From AC-51 sp036265325 (lineage in GTDB: Bacteria > Actinomycetota > UBA4738 > HRBIN12): a stretch of 31,259 nt of DNA. Under the pieces are notes generated by a model that saw only the letters and a list, made by a program, of their open reading frames with translations, was not told the DNA's origin and searched no databases. Position 1 is the stretch's first letter. Every line of letters begins with the position of its first letter. Location: assembly GCA_036265325.1 (NCBI GenBank), contig DATAPH010000064.1, positions 1-31,259 of the forward strand, read 5' to 3'. Below are positions 24,279 to 31,259 of this stretch, one piece after another. A program made the position numbers and the translations under genes.

Positions 24279-24343
24279 CTCAGCCTTGGCCCTGACCCGA
24301 GGTCACGGTGGACCGTTCCCCCGCTCGGTACGGCATGGCACCG

Positions 24344-24385
24344 TGCAGGTCGGCCGCGCGCCGCGCGTCACCGACACGACCTGCA
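24344..24385 (+). promoter_or_regulatory. 9-bp perfect inverted repeat ending at the ribosome-binding site of the mttB-like gene
   Basis: TGCAGGTCG (24344-24352) and CGACCTGCA (24377-24385) are exact reverse complements with a 24-base loop. The right arm ends on the first A of the AGGAG ribosome-binding site (24385-24389). It may fold in RNA and limit translation, or act as a DNA operator. No known riboswitch was recognised. Confidence 0.45.
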
Positions 24386-24394
24386 GGAGCGACC

Positions 24395-25870
24395 ATGTCC
24401 GAACGCGAGATCCGCTACGTCCACCACCGCGAAGACCCGGTCGACATCCTCCCGCAGGAAGCTGTCGCCGCGATCAAGGATGCGACCGCCGAGGTGCTGT
24501 GGCGGACCGGGATCCAGGTGCGATCCGAGAGCCTCCTGAAGCAGCTCGGGGCCGCCGGCGCCGAGATCGACACCGAGGACGACCGCGCGCGGTTCCCGAA
24601 GGACGTGCAGGCCGGCGCGCTCGAGACCGTGCCGCACGATCTTCCGCTGCGTTCTCGCGAACCGGGGCTCGACCTGATCTTGGACGGGACGCGCGGCTAC
24701 CTCGGCGTCGACGGCAACGCCGCCGAGGTCGTCGACCTGGACACCGACCTGCGCCGTGCCTCACGCAAGGAAGACGTCGCTGCGGGCACGCTGATCGGCG
24801 ACGCGCTCCCCCAGATCGGCTACGTGTGGCAACCGGCGGTCAGCCGCGAGATGCCCGTGCCGTCGGAGCCGCTGCACAACCTCGAGGCGAACCTCAACAA
24901 CACCGGCAAGCACATCGTGATGATGACCGCGGTCACGCCCGAGCAGGCCGCGGCGAGCGCGGAGATGGCGGCGGCCGCCGTCGGCGGCGAGCAGGCGCTC
25001 CGCGACCAGCCGATCCTCTCCGCATTCCAGTGCAGCGTCTCTCCCCTCGTCTACGACGGCGGACCGCTGGCTGCCGCGGTCGAGTTCGCGAAGGCGTCCG
25101 TGCCGAGCGGCTTCATGGTGATGCCGATCCTCGGCGCCACCGCGCCGATCACGCGCGCCGGCACGATGGTCGTCAACAACGCCGAGGTGATCGGCGGCGT
25201 GATCGCGCACCAGCTGCTCGCGCCCGGCGCGCGCACCTTCTACGCGAGCGCGGTCACGACGATGGATCTGTGGTCGGGCGCCGCGAACTGCGGCGGCCCC
25301 GAGGACCTCGTGTTCCAGATGGCGAACGCACAGCTCGCGCGCGCATACGGCCTCAAGTCGATGGTGGGCACGTTCGCGACCGGCGCCAAGACGAGCGATT
25401 GGCAGGGCGGCGCCGAGAACGGCCTGTCGGGCTTCGCGAGCTGGATCGCGGGCGTCGACATGGCGAGCGGGGCGGGCTTGCTGTACGCCGCCCGCGTGTT
25501 CAGCGCTGCGCAGCTGGTGCTCGACGCCGAGCTGTGGGACCTGATCTGCTCAACGTCCGAGGGGATCCGGAGCTGGGACGCCGAGTCGCTCGCCGTGGAC
25601 GTGATCGACGCGGTCAAGCCCGGCGGGCATTTCCTCGACCAGGAACACACGCTGACGCACATGCGCGAGGTCTGGATGTCGAAGGTCTTCCACCGGAACA
25701 ACTGGGAGGACTGGGAGGCAAACGGCCGCCCGGAGCCCAAGGCGAAGGCGATCGTTCAGGCGAAGGAGATCTTGGAGTCACACACGGCCTACCCGCTCCC
25801 CGACGGTGCGGCGGAGGAGATCCGCGGCATCGTCGAACGGTTCGAGAAGGAGCACGTCGAGGCGGCCTGA
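24395..25870 (+). CDS. MttB-family trimethylamine/betaine-type methyltransferase lacking pyrrolysine
   Basis: The 491-residue protein is full length for the MttB (COG5598) family, TIM-barrel enzymes that move a methyl group from a methylated amine to a corrinoid protein. Segments such as DVAAGTLIGDALPQIGYVW and QPILSAFQCSVSPL are family-like. There is no in-frame TAG, so it is not the archaeal trimethylamine enzyme that needs pyrrolysine, but belongs to the non-Pyl group that includes glycine-betaine, proline-betaine and carnitine methyltransferases. The ATG at 24395 follows AGGAG; an in-frame ATG at 24308 is unlikely. The corrinoid partner is encoded 118 bp downstream. Confidence 0.88.
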   Translation: MSEREIRYVHHREDPVDILPQEAVAAIKDATAEVLWRTGIQVRSESLLKQLGAAGAEIDTEDDRARFPKDVQAGALETVPHDLPLRSREPGLDLILDGTRGYLGVDGNAAEVVDLDTDLRRASRKEDVAAGTLIGDALPQIGYVWQPAVSREMPVPSEPLHNLEANLNNTGKHIVMMTAVTPEQAAASAEMAAAAVGGEQALRDQPILSAFQCSVSPLVYDGGPLAAAVEFAKASVPSGFMVMPILGATAPITRAGTMVVNNAEVIGGVIAHQLLAPGARTFYASAVTTMDLWSGAANCGGPEDLVFQMANAQLARAYGLKSMVGTFATGAKTSDWQGGAENGLSGFASWIAGVDMASGAGLLYAARVFSAAQLVLDAELWDLICSTSEGIRSWDAESLAVDVIDAVKPGGHFLDQEHTLTHMREVWMSKVFHRNNWEDWEANGRPEPKAKAIVQAKEILESHTAYPLPDGAAEEIRGIVERFEKEHVEAA

Positions 25871-25880
25871 GCAGGCCGAC

Positions 25881-25909
25881 TACACCGTTGACCTGCGAAG
25901 GGCTATATT
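25881..25909 (+). promoter_or_regulatory. Possible promoter of the corrinoid-protein gene
   Basis: TATATT (25904-25909) matches the -10 consensus in 5 of 6 bases. TACACC (25881-25886), 17 bp upstream, is a weak -35. The region is visibly richer in A+T than its surroundings. The predicted start lies near 25916, inside the inverted repeat at 25908-25923. Confidence 0.4.
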
Positions 25910-25923
25910 GAACGGCGATTCAA
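25908..25923. promoter_or_regulatory. Palindrome TTGAA-N6-TTCAA overlapping the corrinoid-gene promoter, possible LacI-family operator
   Basis: TTGAA (25908-25912) and TTCAA (25919-25923) are exact reverse complements around CGGCGA. The site overlaps the end of the -10 element and the expected start of transcription, the usual place for a repressor. A LacI-family regulator is encoded just downstream (26702-27721), and 14-18-bp palindromes are normal for that family. The link is inferred. Confidence 0.45.
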
Positions 25924-25988
25924 ACCGATAAGACCTCGAGGGCCGATCCACCCTGGCGGCCGAGGCCCACGACCGAGAGGAACGCGAG

Positions 25989-26648
25989 ATGTCCGAAGAG
26001 CAGATGGAGAAGCTCCGCCAGGCCCTGATCGGTGCGAAGAAGGAAGAGGGCCTCGAGGCGACCCAAGCGCTCCTGGACGAGAACATCGACCCGGTGATCA
26101 TCCTGCAGGACGCGATGGCGACCGCGATGTTCACCCTCGGCGCGATGTGGTCCCGCGGCGAAGTGTTCCTGCCTGAAGTCGTCGCCTCGGCCACGCTCTT
26201 CAAGATGTGCAACGAGATGGTCGAGCCGGCGCTGCTCGCCTCCGGCGGCAAGAAGGTCGTCGCCGGTCGCGTGATCCTGTGCACCGTGAAGGGCGACCTC
26301 CACGACCTCGGCAAGAACATGGTCGGCGCGATGCTGAAGACCGCGGGCTTCGAGGTCACCGACCTCGGCAAGGACACCCCGCTCGACAAGATCCTGACCG
26401 CGGTCCGCGAAACGTCCCCCGACATCCTTGGTATGTCGGCGCTGCTCACGACCACCGTCCCCCAGCAAAAGGTCGTGATCGAAGCCCTCAAGAAGGAGGG
26501 TTTGTTCGACTCGATCAAGGTGATGGTCGGCGGCGCGCCGGTCACCCAGGAATGGGCCGACGAGATCGGCGCCGACGGGTTCGCGCCCGACGCGCCCGAA
26601 GCCGTCAGCCGGGCACAGGCGCTCCTCGGCATCGAGGTCGCGGCCTAG
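25989..26648 (+). CDS. Corrinoid (B12-binding) methyltransferase partner protein, MttC/MtgC-like
   Basis: The 219-residue protein has an N-terminal four-helix cap (1-90) and a B12-binding Rossmann domain (95-219). The D-x-H-x2-G motif reads D103-L-H105-D-L-G108, so cobalamin would bind base-off with His105 as lower ligand. The later GGAPVTQEWADEIGADGFAPDA segment fits the corrinoid-binding end. It would accept the methyl group from the MttB-like enzyme and give it to a third methyltransferase (towards tetrahydrofolate or homocysteine) that is not in the window. A GAGAGGAA ribosome-binding site precedes the ATG. Confidence 0.94.
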   Translation: MSEEQMEKLRQALIGAKKEEGLEATQALLDENIDPVIILQDAMATAMFTLGAMWSRGEVFLPEVVASATLFKMCNEMVEPALLASGGKKVVAGRVILCTVKGDLHDLGKNMVGAMLKTAGFEVTDLGKDTPLDKILTAVRETSPDILGMSALLTTTVPQQKVVIEALKKEGLFDSIKVMVGGAPVTQEWADEIGADGFAPDAPEAVSRAQALLGIEVAA

Positions 26649-26661
26649 TCGCTTCGAACCA

Positions 26662-26688
26662 CGCCGGGTCCTCTCGCGCAACCCGGCG
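26662..26688 (+). terminator. 8-bp hairpin after the corrinoid gene, possible terminator
   Basis: CGCCGGGT (26662-26669) and ACCCGGCG (26681-26688) are exact reverse complements with an 11-base loop. No T-run follows, as is common for terminators in high-GC bacteria. It ends one base before the -10 element of the LacI gene, so it may instead work as an operator. Confidence 0.4.
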
Positions 26689-26689
26689 C

Positions 26690-26695
26690 TAGCAT
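26690..26695 (+). promoter_or_regulatory. Predicted -10 element of the LacI-family gene, leaderless type
   Basis: TAGCAT is followed by exactly six bases and the ATG at 26702, which has no Shine-Dalgarno sequence. Confidence 0.45.
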
Positions 26696-26701
26696 CCCCG
26701 G

Positions 26702-27721
26702 ATGGTCGCACGGGTCAGCATCCGTGACGTCGCCCGAGAGGCGGGCGTCTCGGTCACGACGGTCTCCCACGCCCTGAACGGCAAAGGCCGGCTGAACCCC
26801 GAGACGCGAGAGCGCGTCCGTGAGGTCGCGGACCGGCTCGGCTACCGGCCCAACCCGGCCGCACGCTCACTCGTCTCCGGGCGGACCGGGCTGATCGCCG
26901 CCGTACCCTCGTTGCCCGCCGGTCTGGAGATGGAGTTCACGGAGTTCGCCTACTTCTCCGAACTGATCGCCGCGGCGACGGGCGTCGCGGTGGGGCGTGA
27001 CAATGCGCTCGTGGTGTCGCCGCCCGCGGCGGACTGGTTCGTCTGGGATCGCGTCCCGCTGGACGGCGTGATCGTGATCGAACCGGTGGCCGGCGAGCCG
27101 GCGCTGCCCGACCTCAGACGGCGCGGGCTCCCCTTCGTCACCGTCTCGGCAGACCCCGCCGGAAGTGCGCGGGACGCCGTTGTTCGCTCGGACGACATCG
27201 GCGGCGTGACGCGCATGCTCGACCATCTGGTGGACGCCGGCGGCAGTTCGGTCGCGATGCTCGCGCCGCCGCCGTTCAACCGGTTCGCGAGCGACTGCGT
27301 CGAGGCCTATCGCCGATGGTCGGCCTCGGCCGGGCGCCCGTCGCTCCTGGACGTGCTCGACGAGGGAACGCTGATCGCCAACCCCGACGGCGCGTACCTC
27401 GCGGGACTCGACCGGATCTTGGCGCGCCGCCCACGCCCTGACGCGCTCTTCGTGCCGATCGAGCTCGCCGGCGTCTCCGCGCTTGAACAGCTGAAGAACC
27501 GCGGCCTCCGCGTCCCCGATGACATCCTGCTCGCGACGACCCGCGACGCAGGACGGGTCACGACCACCGAGCCTCCCGTGACGACCCTCGAGTGGAACTA
27601 CCCTGAGATCGGCCGCCGCGCGGCGCAGATGCTCTTGGACCTCATCGACGGGGCACGCGCCGCGCCGTGCGACGAGGTGATCGAGACGACGGTCGTGCCG
27701 CGAGCGAGCACCGCCCGATGA
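26702..27721 (+). CDS. LacI-family transcriptional regulator
   Basis: The 339-residue protein has an N-terminal LacI helix-turn-helix and hinge helix (residues 4-58; SIRDVAREAGVSVTTVSHALNG, GYRPNPAARSL) and a periplasmic-binding-protein-like effector domain (about 65-335). A small-molecule ligand would control DNA binding. Its position behind the methyltransferase and corrinoid genes suggests that it regulates them. The stop overlaps the next start as ATGA. The ligand is not predictable from sequence. Confidence 0.94.
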   Translation: MVARVSIRDVAREAGVSVTTVSHALNGKGRLNPETRERVREVADRLGYRPNPAARSLVSGRTGLIAAVPSLPAGLEMEFTEFAYFSELIAAATGVAVGRDNALVVSPPAADWFVWDRVPLDGVIVIEPVAGEPALPDLRRRGLPFVTVSADPAGSARDAVVRSDDIGGVTRMLDHLVDAGGSSVAMLAPPPFNRFASDCVEAYRRWSASAGRPSLLDVLDEGTLIANPDGAYLAGLDRILARRPRPDALFVPIELAGVSALEQLKNRGLRVPDDILLATTRDAGRVTTTEPPVTTLEWNYPEIGRRAAQMLLDLIDGARAAPCDEVIETTVVPRASTAR

Positions 27722-28179
27722 AGCGGCGCGTCGGCGCGTGCGTCGCGCTTGCGCTCGCCGCTTCGGCCTGCGGCGGTTCCACGACGAGCAGCACCGCATC
27801 CGTGATCGCCGATGTGTCGGACGTCCACATCTTCGCGGCCAGCGTCGAGGCAGCGCCGACCGGCGACGTCGCGCAGGTCGTCGCGGACCTCCACAATGCG
27901 TCGAACGCCAAGGACGCGGTGGTGTCGGTCTCGTGCAGCTGCGGCGGGACGGCGATGTTGTTCGAGCCGGGCGCCACGAAGCCCGCGGCCTCGATCGCTC
28001 TGCCGCCGCAGAAGGTGGTGCTGTTCGGGCCGCGCGGCGCGCGCATCGAGCTCTCGGGGCTCTCGCAGCCGCTCAGCGCCGGATCGACCGTGAACCTGAT
28101 GTTCTCGTTCCAGACGGCGGCGCCGGCGTCGGCGACCGCAGCGGTCCGGCCGCCGGGAAGCCCCTCGCCCGCAACGTGA
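27718..28179 (+). CDS. PCu(A)C/LpqE-like lipoprotein without the usual Met/His copper ligands
   Basis: The 153-residue protein has a lipoprotein signal ending at Cys18 (ASACGG) and a single beta-rich domain. LPPQKVVLFGPRG and LSGLSQPLSAGSTVNLMFSF match the C-terminal strands of the PCu(A)C (DUF461) copper-chaperone fold, as in actinobacterial LpqE. The canonical H-x-Met pattern for Cu(I) is absent, and a Cys-Ser-Cys pair (VSVSCSCGG) lies near the equivalent surface. It may bind metal differently or not at all. The start overlaps the LacI stop by 4 bp (ATGA). A tail rich in Pro and Ala follows. Confidence 0.7.
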   Translation: MKRRVGACVALALAASACGGSTTSSTASVIADVSDVHIFAASVEAAPTGDVAQVVADLHNASNAKDAVVSVSCSCGGTAMLFEPGATKPAASIALPPQKVVLFGPRGARIELSGLSQPLSAGSTVNLMFSFQTAAPASATAAVRPPGSPSPAT

Positions 28180-28214
28180 TGTGGGTTGCTCACCGCCACG
28201 TCCTGCGCGTGCCG

Positions 28215-28220
28215 TAGGAT
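28215..28220 (+). promoter_or_regulatory. Possible -10 element of the purple-acid-phosphatase-like gene
   Basis: TAGGAT is close to TATAAT (4 of 6) and would start transcription near 28227, with a 41-nt leader carrying the GGGGAGG ribosome-binding site. No good -35 was found. Confidence 0.3.
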
Positions 28221-28267
28221 GCGTGCCGGACGCCGGCCGCCGAGCATCGCCAAGGGGAGGGCAGTCG

Positions 28268-31081
28268 ATGCGACGCATCCAGGGGCTGCCTGTGACCGTG
28301 CTTGTCGCGCTGGCGACACTCGCCGTACTCGTTGCCGTTCCCGCATCCGCCGCCCCGCGGACGCTCACCTTCGGTCCCACGGTCGACACGACGGTTCGCG
28401 CCGACCACCCGACCAAGGGTTACGGCACGCTGACGACGCTGACGGCCGACAACTCGCCCGTCGAGAACGCGTTGCTCCGGTTCACGGTGTCGGGTGTCGG
28501 CACAGACGTCGTCATCGGCGCGACGCTCCGGTTGTACGTGACGAACCCCTCCCCCGTCGGTGGCTCGGTCGCCCGCGTCGCGTCACAAACGTGGGGGGAG
28601 AACGTCACGTGGAACACGGCGCCCGCCGCCGATCCGCTCCCGGTCGCGACGATCGGCAAGGCCGCGCTGAACACGTGGGCGCAGTTCAACGTCCTGCCCA
28701 TCATCACGGGCGACGGCACGTTCTCGATGCGGATCTCCTCGACGTCGGCCGACGGCGTCGCGTTCGTCTCGCGGGAAGGGACGAATGCGACGCAGCGGCC
28801 CCAACTCGTGCTGACCACCGCCCCACCGGTCGACACGACGCCGCCGACCGTCGCCATCACGGCGCCGAGCGACACATCGACGGTCTCGGGCTCGGTGCTC
28901 GTCGATGCGAGCGCGAGCGACAACGTCGGCGTGACGTCCGTCGCGTTCGCCGTCGACGGGACCGCGATCGAGACCGACACCTCGGCGCCGTACGAAGTGC
29001 CGTGGAACACGTCGCTCGTCGCGAACGGTTCCCATACGCTGACCGCGCGCGCGCTCGACGCCGCGGGCAACGGCGGCGATTCGCCGCCGATCGGCGTGAC
29101 CGTGAACAACGCCGTCGACACGACGCCGCCCGATCCGCCGGGAGACCTCCAGGCGGCCGTCGGCGGCCCGCGGCAGGTCTCGCTGACGTGGGCGGCGCCG
29201 CACGACAACGTTGCGGTGACGAACTACGAGGTCAGCCGCGACGGCGGCGTGCTGGCGACGACGAGCGCCCTCGGCTACGTCGACACCACGATCCAGCCGG
29301 CCACGCACGCCACGTACAGCGTGGTCGCGATCGACCCTTCGGGCAACCGGTCCACCCCGGCGACCGTCGACGCGACGACGCCGACCGTCCCGACGTCGTT
29401 CACGTTCGCCGCGGCGGGGGACCACGGCGCCAACGCGACGACGGCGTCGAGCCTCGCCGCGCTCGACGCCTCGCCCGCGTCGTTCTACTTGGCGCTCGGC
29501 GACCTCGACTACGACGAGACGACGAGCGACGCTGCTTGGTGCGACTACATCCACCAGCACCTGCCGACGAAGGGTTCTAACTTCCCGTTCCAAGTCGTCG
29601 CGGGCAACCACGAGGACGACTCGATGCTCGACGGCTACATCCTGAATCACGCGGCTTGCCTGCCCGACCACCTCAACGCCACGCCGGAGCCGGGAAGCCA
29701 GTACGGCGTCGACTACAGCTTCGACTACCCGGCCGGCGCGCCGCTCGCGCGGTTCATCATGATCTCGCCCGAGCTCAGTGTGAGCGGCACCACATACCAC
29801 TTCGTGCCCGGCAACGCGCACTACACGTGGTTGAAGGACACGATCGACCAGGCGCGCGCGGCGGGGATCCAGTGGGTGATCGTCGGGATGCACTACCCGT
29901 GTCTCAGCGCCGGCCAGTACGGGTGCGTCGAGGGCTCCGCGTTGATGAACCTGTTGGTGAGCGAGAAGGTCGACCTCGTCCTCAATGGACACGAGCACAC
30001 CTACCAGCGGACGAAGCAACTCGCGCTCGATCCGACGACGTGTCCGACGATCTCGCCGACCGGCTACAACCCCGGCTGTGTCGTGGACGACGGCATGGAC
30101 GGCGTGTATCCGAAGGGCGCGGGGATGATCGACGTGATCGACGGGACGTTCGGACGTCCGCTGTACACCTCGAGCCGGTCGGATCCAGAGGCGCCGTACT
30201 TCGCCAAGCTCGACGGCTCGACCCACGGGTTCATGCAGTACACCGTGACGGCGAATGAGCTCGATGCGTCGTTCATCCACGTGGACGGAAGCCTGAACGA
30301 CTCCTTCTCGATCGTGTCGGGCGCGACCCCGTCGGCCGACCGCTCGCCGCCATCGACGCCGAGCGCGCTTGCGGCCGACACGTCGGTGCCGGGCAAGGTC
30401 ACGATCTCGTGGGACGCGAGCACGGATGACGCCGGCATCCGCAACTACATCGTGTCGCGCGACGGTGTCGCGATCGGCACCACGACGGCGACGTCGTTCG
30501 TCGACGGGTCCGTGACGTCGGGGGCGACGTACCAGTACTCGGTCACGGCGTACGACACCGCGTTCAACCCGTCGACGGCCGCGCGCCCGCTCGGAGTCAC
30601 GGTCCCGGTCGCGTCCACGCTCACGTTCATCGCCGATGCCGACGCGTCGCTGTACTCAGGGAGCCCGAACACCAACTACGGAGCCTCGCTGAAACTCGAA
30701 ACCGACAACAGTCCGGTGAAGAACTTCCTCGTGCGATTCACGGTCACCGGCGTCGGAACGTCGACCGTGAGCAACGCGAAACTGTCGCTCACCTGTTCCG
30801 ATCCCTCTCCGCGTGGCGGTGACTTCTCGCTCGCAGCCGCGACCTCATGGGCGGAAAACAGCGTGACGTGGGCGAACGCGCCTGCGGCGGGCGCCACCGT
30901 TGCCTCGCTCGGCTCGGTGGTGGCCGGCACGACGTATCAGGTCGACCTGAGCTCGATCATCCACGGCGACGGGACGTACGCGATCCGCGTCACGACGCCG
31001 AACGCCGACGGTGCGGACTTCGTCTCGAGGGAAGGCGCGATCGGGTCACGTCCGCAGTTGACCGTCACGCTCGCTCCCTAG
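28268..31081 (+). CDS. Large secreted purple-acid-phosphatase-like protein with DNRLRE, Ig-like and FN3 domains
   Basis: The 937-residue protein has a signal peptide (1-29), a DNRLRE domain (about 31-184), a bacterial Ig-like domain (about 190-282), an FN3 domain (about 285-375), a calcineurin-like metallophosphatase domain (about 377-684), a second FN3 (about 690-778) and a second DNRLRE domain (about 783-937). The phosphatase metal motifs occur in order: AAGDHG, LGDLDYDE, AGNHEDD, GMHYP and NGHEHTYQR. The Asp, Tyr, Asn and His pattern is that of purple acid phosphatases or related exported phosphoesterases. It likely hydrolyses phosphate esters outside the cell. The start at 28268 follows GGGGAGGG; the upstream ORF extension is not coding. 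Confidence 0.9.
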   Translation: MRRIQGLPVTVLVALATLAVLVAVPASAAPRTLTFGPTVDTTVRADHPTKGYGTLTTLTADNSPVENALLRFTVSGVGTDVVIGATLRLYVTNPSPVGGSVARVASQTWGENVTWNTAPAADPLPVATIGKAALNTWAQFNVLPIITGDGTFSMRISSTSADGVAFVSREGTNATQRPQLVLTTAPPVDTTPPTVAITAPSDTSTVSGSVLVDASASDNVGVTSVAFAVDGTAIETDTSAPYEVPWNTSLVANGSHTLTARALDAAGNGGDSPPIGVTVNNAVDTTPPDPPGDLQAAVGGPRQVSLTWAAPHDNVAVTNYEVSRDGGVLATTSALGYVDTTIQPATHATYSVVAIDPSGNRSTPATVDATTPTVPTSFTFAAAGDHGANATTASSLAALDASPASFYLALGDLDYDETTSDAAWCDYIHQHLPTKGSNFPFQVVAGNHEDDSMLDGYILNHAACLPDHLNATPEPGSQYGVDYSFDYPAGAPLARFIMISPELSVSGTTYHFVPGNAHYTWLKDTIDQARAAGIQWVIVGMHYPCLSAGQYGCVEGSALMNLLVSEKVDLVLNGHEHTYQRTKQLALDPTTCPTISPTGYNPGCVVDDGMDGVYPKGAGMIDVIDGTFGRPLYTSSRSDPEAPYFAKLDGSTHGFMQYTVTANELDASFIHVDGSLNDSFSIVSGATPSADRSPPSTPSALAADTSVPGKVTISWDASTDDAGIRNYIVSRDGVAIGTTTATSFVDGSVTSGATYQYSVTAYDTAFNPSTAARPLGVTVPVASTLTFIADADASLYSGSPNTNYGASLKLETDNSPVKNFLVRFTVTGVGTSTVSNAKLSLTCSDPSPRGGDFSLAAATSWAENSVTWANAPAAGATVASLGSVVAGTTYQVDLSSIIHGDGTYAIRVTTPNADGADFVSREGAIGSRPQLTVTLAP

Positions 31082-31089
31082 CCGCGCTC

Positions 31090-31259
31090 CTACCTGGCCG
31101 TCGCGGAGCCGGTCGTCGCCCAGAAGTCTTGGTGCATGCCTGCGGCGTAGTGGCCGTTCAGGTTGCACACGATCGCGTAGTGGCCTTCGGTCATGTCGAT
31201 CGTGAGCATCATCGAGGTCCCGGGCTTCATCGCCGGGTCCCCGGTCTCACCGACGTTGG
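31090..31259 (-). CDS. Cupredoxin (sulfocyanin/rusticyanin-like), C-terminal part; gene continues beyond window
   Basis: On the minus strand the frame is open from the window edge to TAG at 31090-31092. The last 55 residues include GDPAMKPGTSMMLTIDMTEG and then Cys-x4-His-x4-Met in CNLNGHYAAGM, the type 1 copper ligand spacing of rusticyanin and sulfocyanin. The protein end (FWATTGSATAR) is short. It converges on the phosphatase gene with 8 bp between stops. The upstream histidine ligand and any signal peptide lie outside the window. Confidence 0.82.
   Translation of the reverse strand, partial: NVGETGDPAMKPGTSMMLTIDMTEGHYAIVCNLNGHYAAGMHQDFWATTGSATAR

Noticed and set aside
24279..24394. Cobalamin riboswitch before the methyltransferase gene
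   Set aside because: The region is too short and lacks a B12-box-like sequence; only a simple dyad was seen.
25888..25909. TTGACC with TATATT as a promoter pair
   Set aside because: The spacer is only 10 bp, too short for sigma-70.
1..31259. CRISPR array, tRNA, rRNA, IS elements, phage genes
   Set aside because: No repeat-spacer pattern, tRNA-like fold, transposase or integrase motif was recognised by reading; a covariance-model scan was not possible.

Overview
The window is high-GC, densely coded bacterial chromosome. An uncultured or soil-type Actinomycetota is the best guess. This rests on GTG starts, many 1-8 bp stop/start overlaps, an ECF sigma factor with a zinc-binding anti-sigma, an LpqE/PCu(A)C-like lipoprotein, a maltokinase-like kinase with a SIS isomerase, and leaderless-type promoters (TANNNT placed 6-7 nt before the start codon). 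No rRNA, tRNA, IS element, phage gene or CRISPR array was seen. A neighbouring high-GC phylum such as Chloroflexota cannot be excluded without a tree.

Layout: 1-256 is the tail of succinyl-CoA ligase alpha. 289-2310 is a membrane protein with a spermidine-synthase-like methyltransferase domain. 2394-3203 is a PhyH-type Fe(II)/2-oxoglutarate dioxygenase. 3216-5051 (minus) is the GTPase TypA/BipA. 5163-8342 is a spermidine/putrescine-type ABC importer (binding lipoprotein and two permeases, no ATPase in the window). 8380-8927 (minus) is a broken sugar-dehydrogenase-like lipoprotein gene. 8943-11220 (minus) holds a Rieske oxygenase and an NAD-dependent epimerase-like protein. 11397-13974 is a three-gene operon (ribbon-helix-helix protein, DUF4097-like beta-repeat protein, MFS transporter) behind a strong promoter carrying a regular array of five CGTC repeats. 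13850-14878 (minus) is class I fructose-bisphosphate aldolase.

15042-17725 holds an L,D-transpeptidase, a PQQ-type sugar dehydrogenase lipoprotein (minus) and a membrane-anchored cupredoxin (minus). 17901-21531 is an ECF sigma / giant anti-sigma / M15 peptidase operon, divergent from the cupredoxin, with two look-alike ECF promoters between them. 21550-24278 (minus) is a maltokinase/glucosamine-kinase-like gene, a SIS isomerase and a DinB-like protein. 24395-28179 is a corrinoid methyltransfer cluster: MttB-family methyltransferase without pyrrolysine, cognate corrinoid protein, LacI regulator and a PCu(A)C-like lipoprotein. 28268-31081 is a large secreted purple-acid-phosphatase-like protein with DNRLRE and Ig/FN3 modules. 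The window ends inside a second cupredoxin gene (minus).

Two themes emerge. First, methylated-amine or osmolyte use: a PotD-type importer, a Rieske oxygenase resembling the betaine/choline demethylase group, and an MttB/MttC-like corrinoid pair could remove N-methyl groups by oxygenase and corrinoid routes; this is inference from co-location. Second, an extracytoplasmic copper and envelope theme: two cupredoxins, a PCu(A)C-like lipoprotein, an ECF sigma system with an RseB-like sensor, an M15 peptidase and an L,D-transpeptidase.
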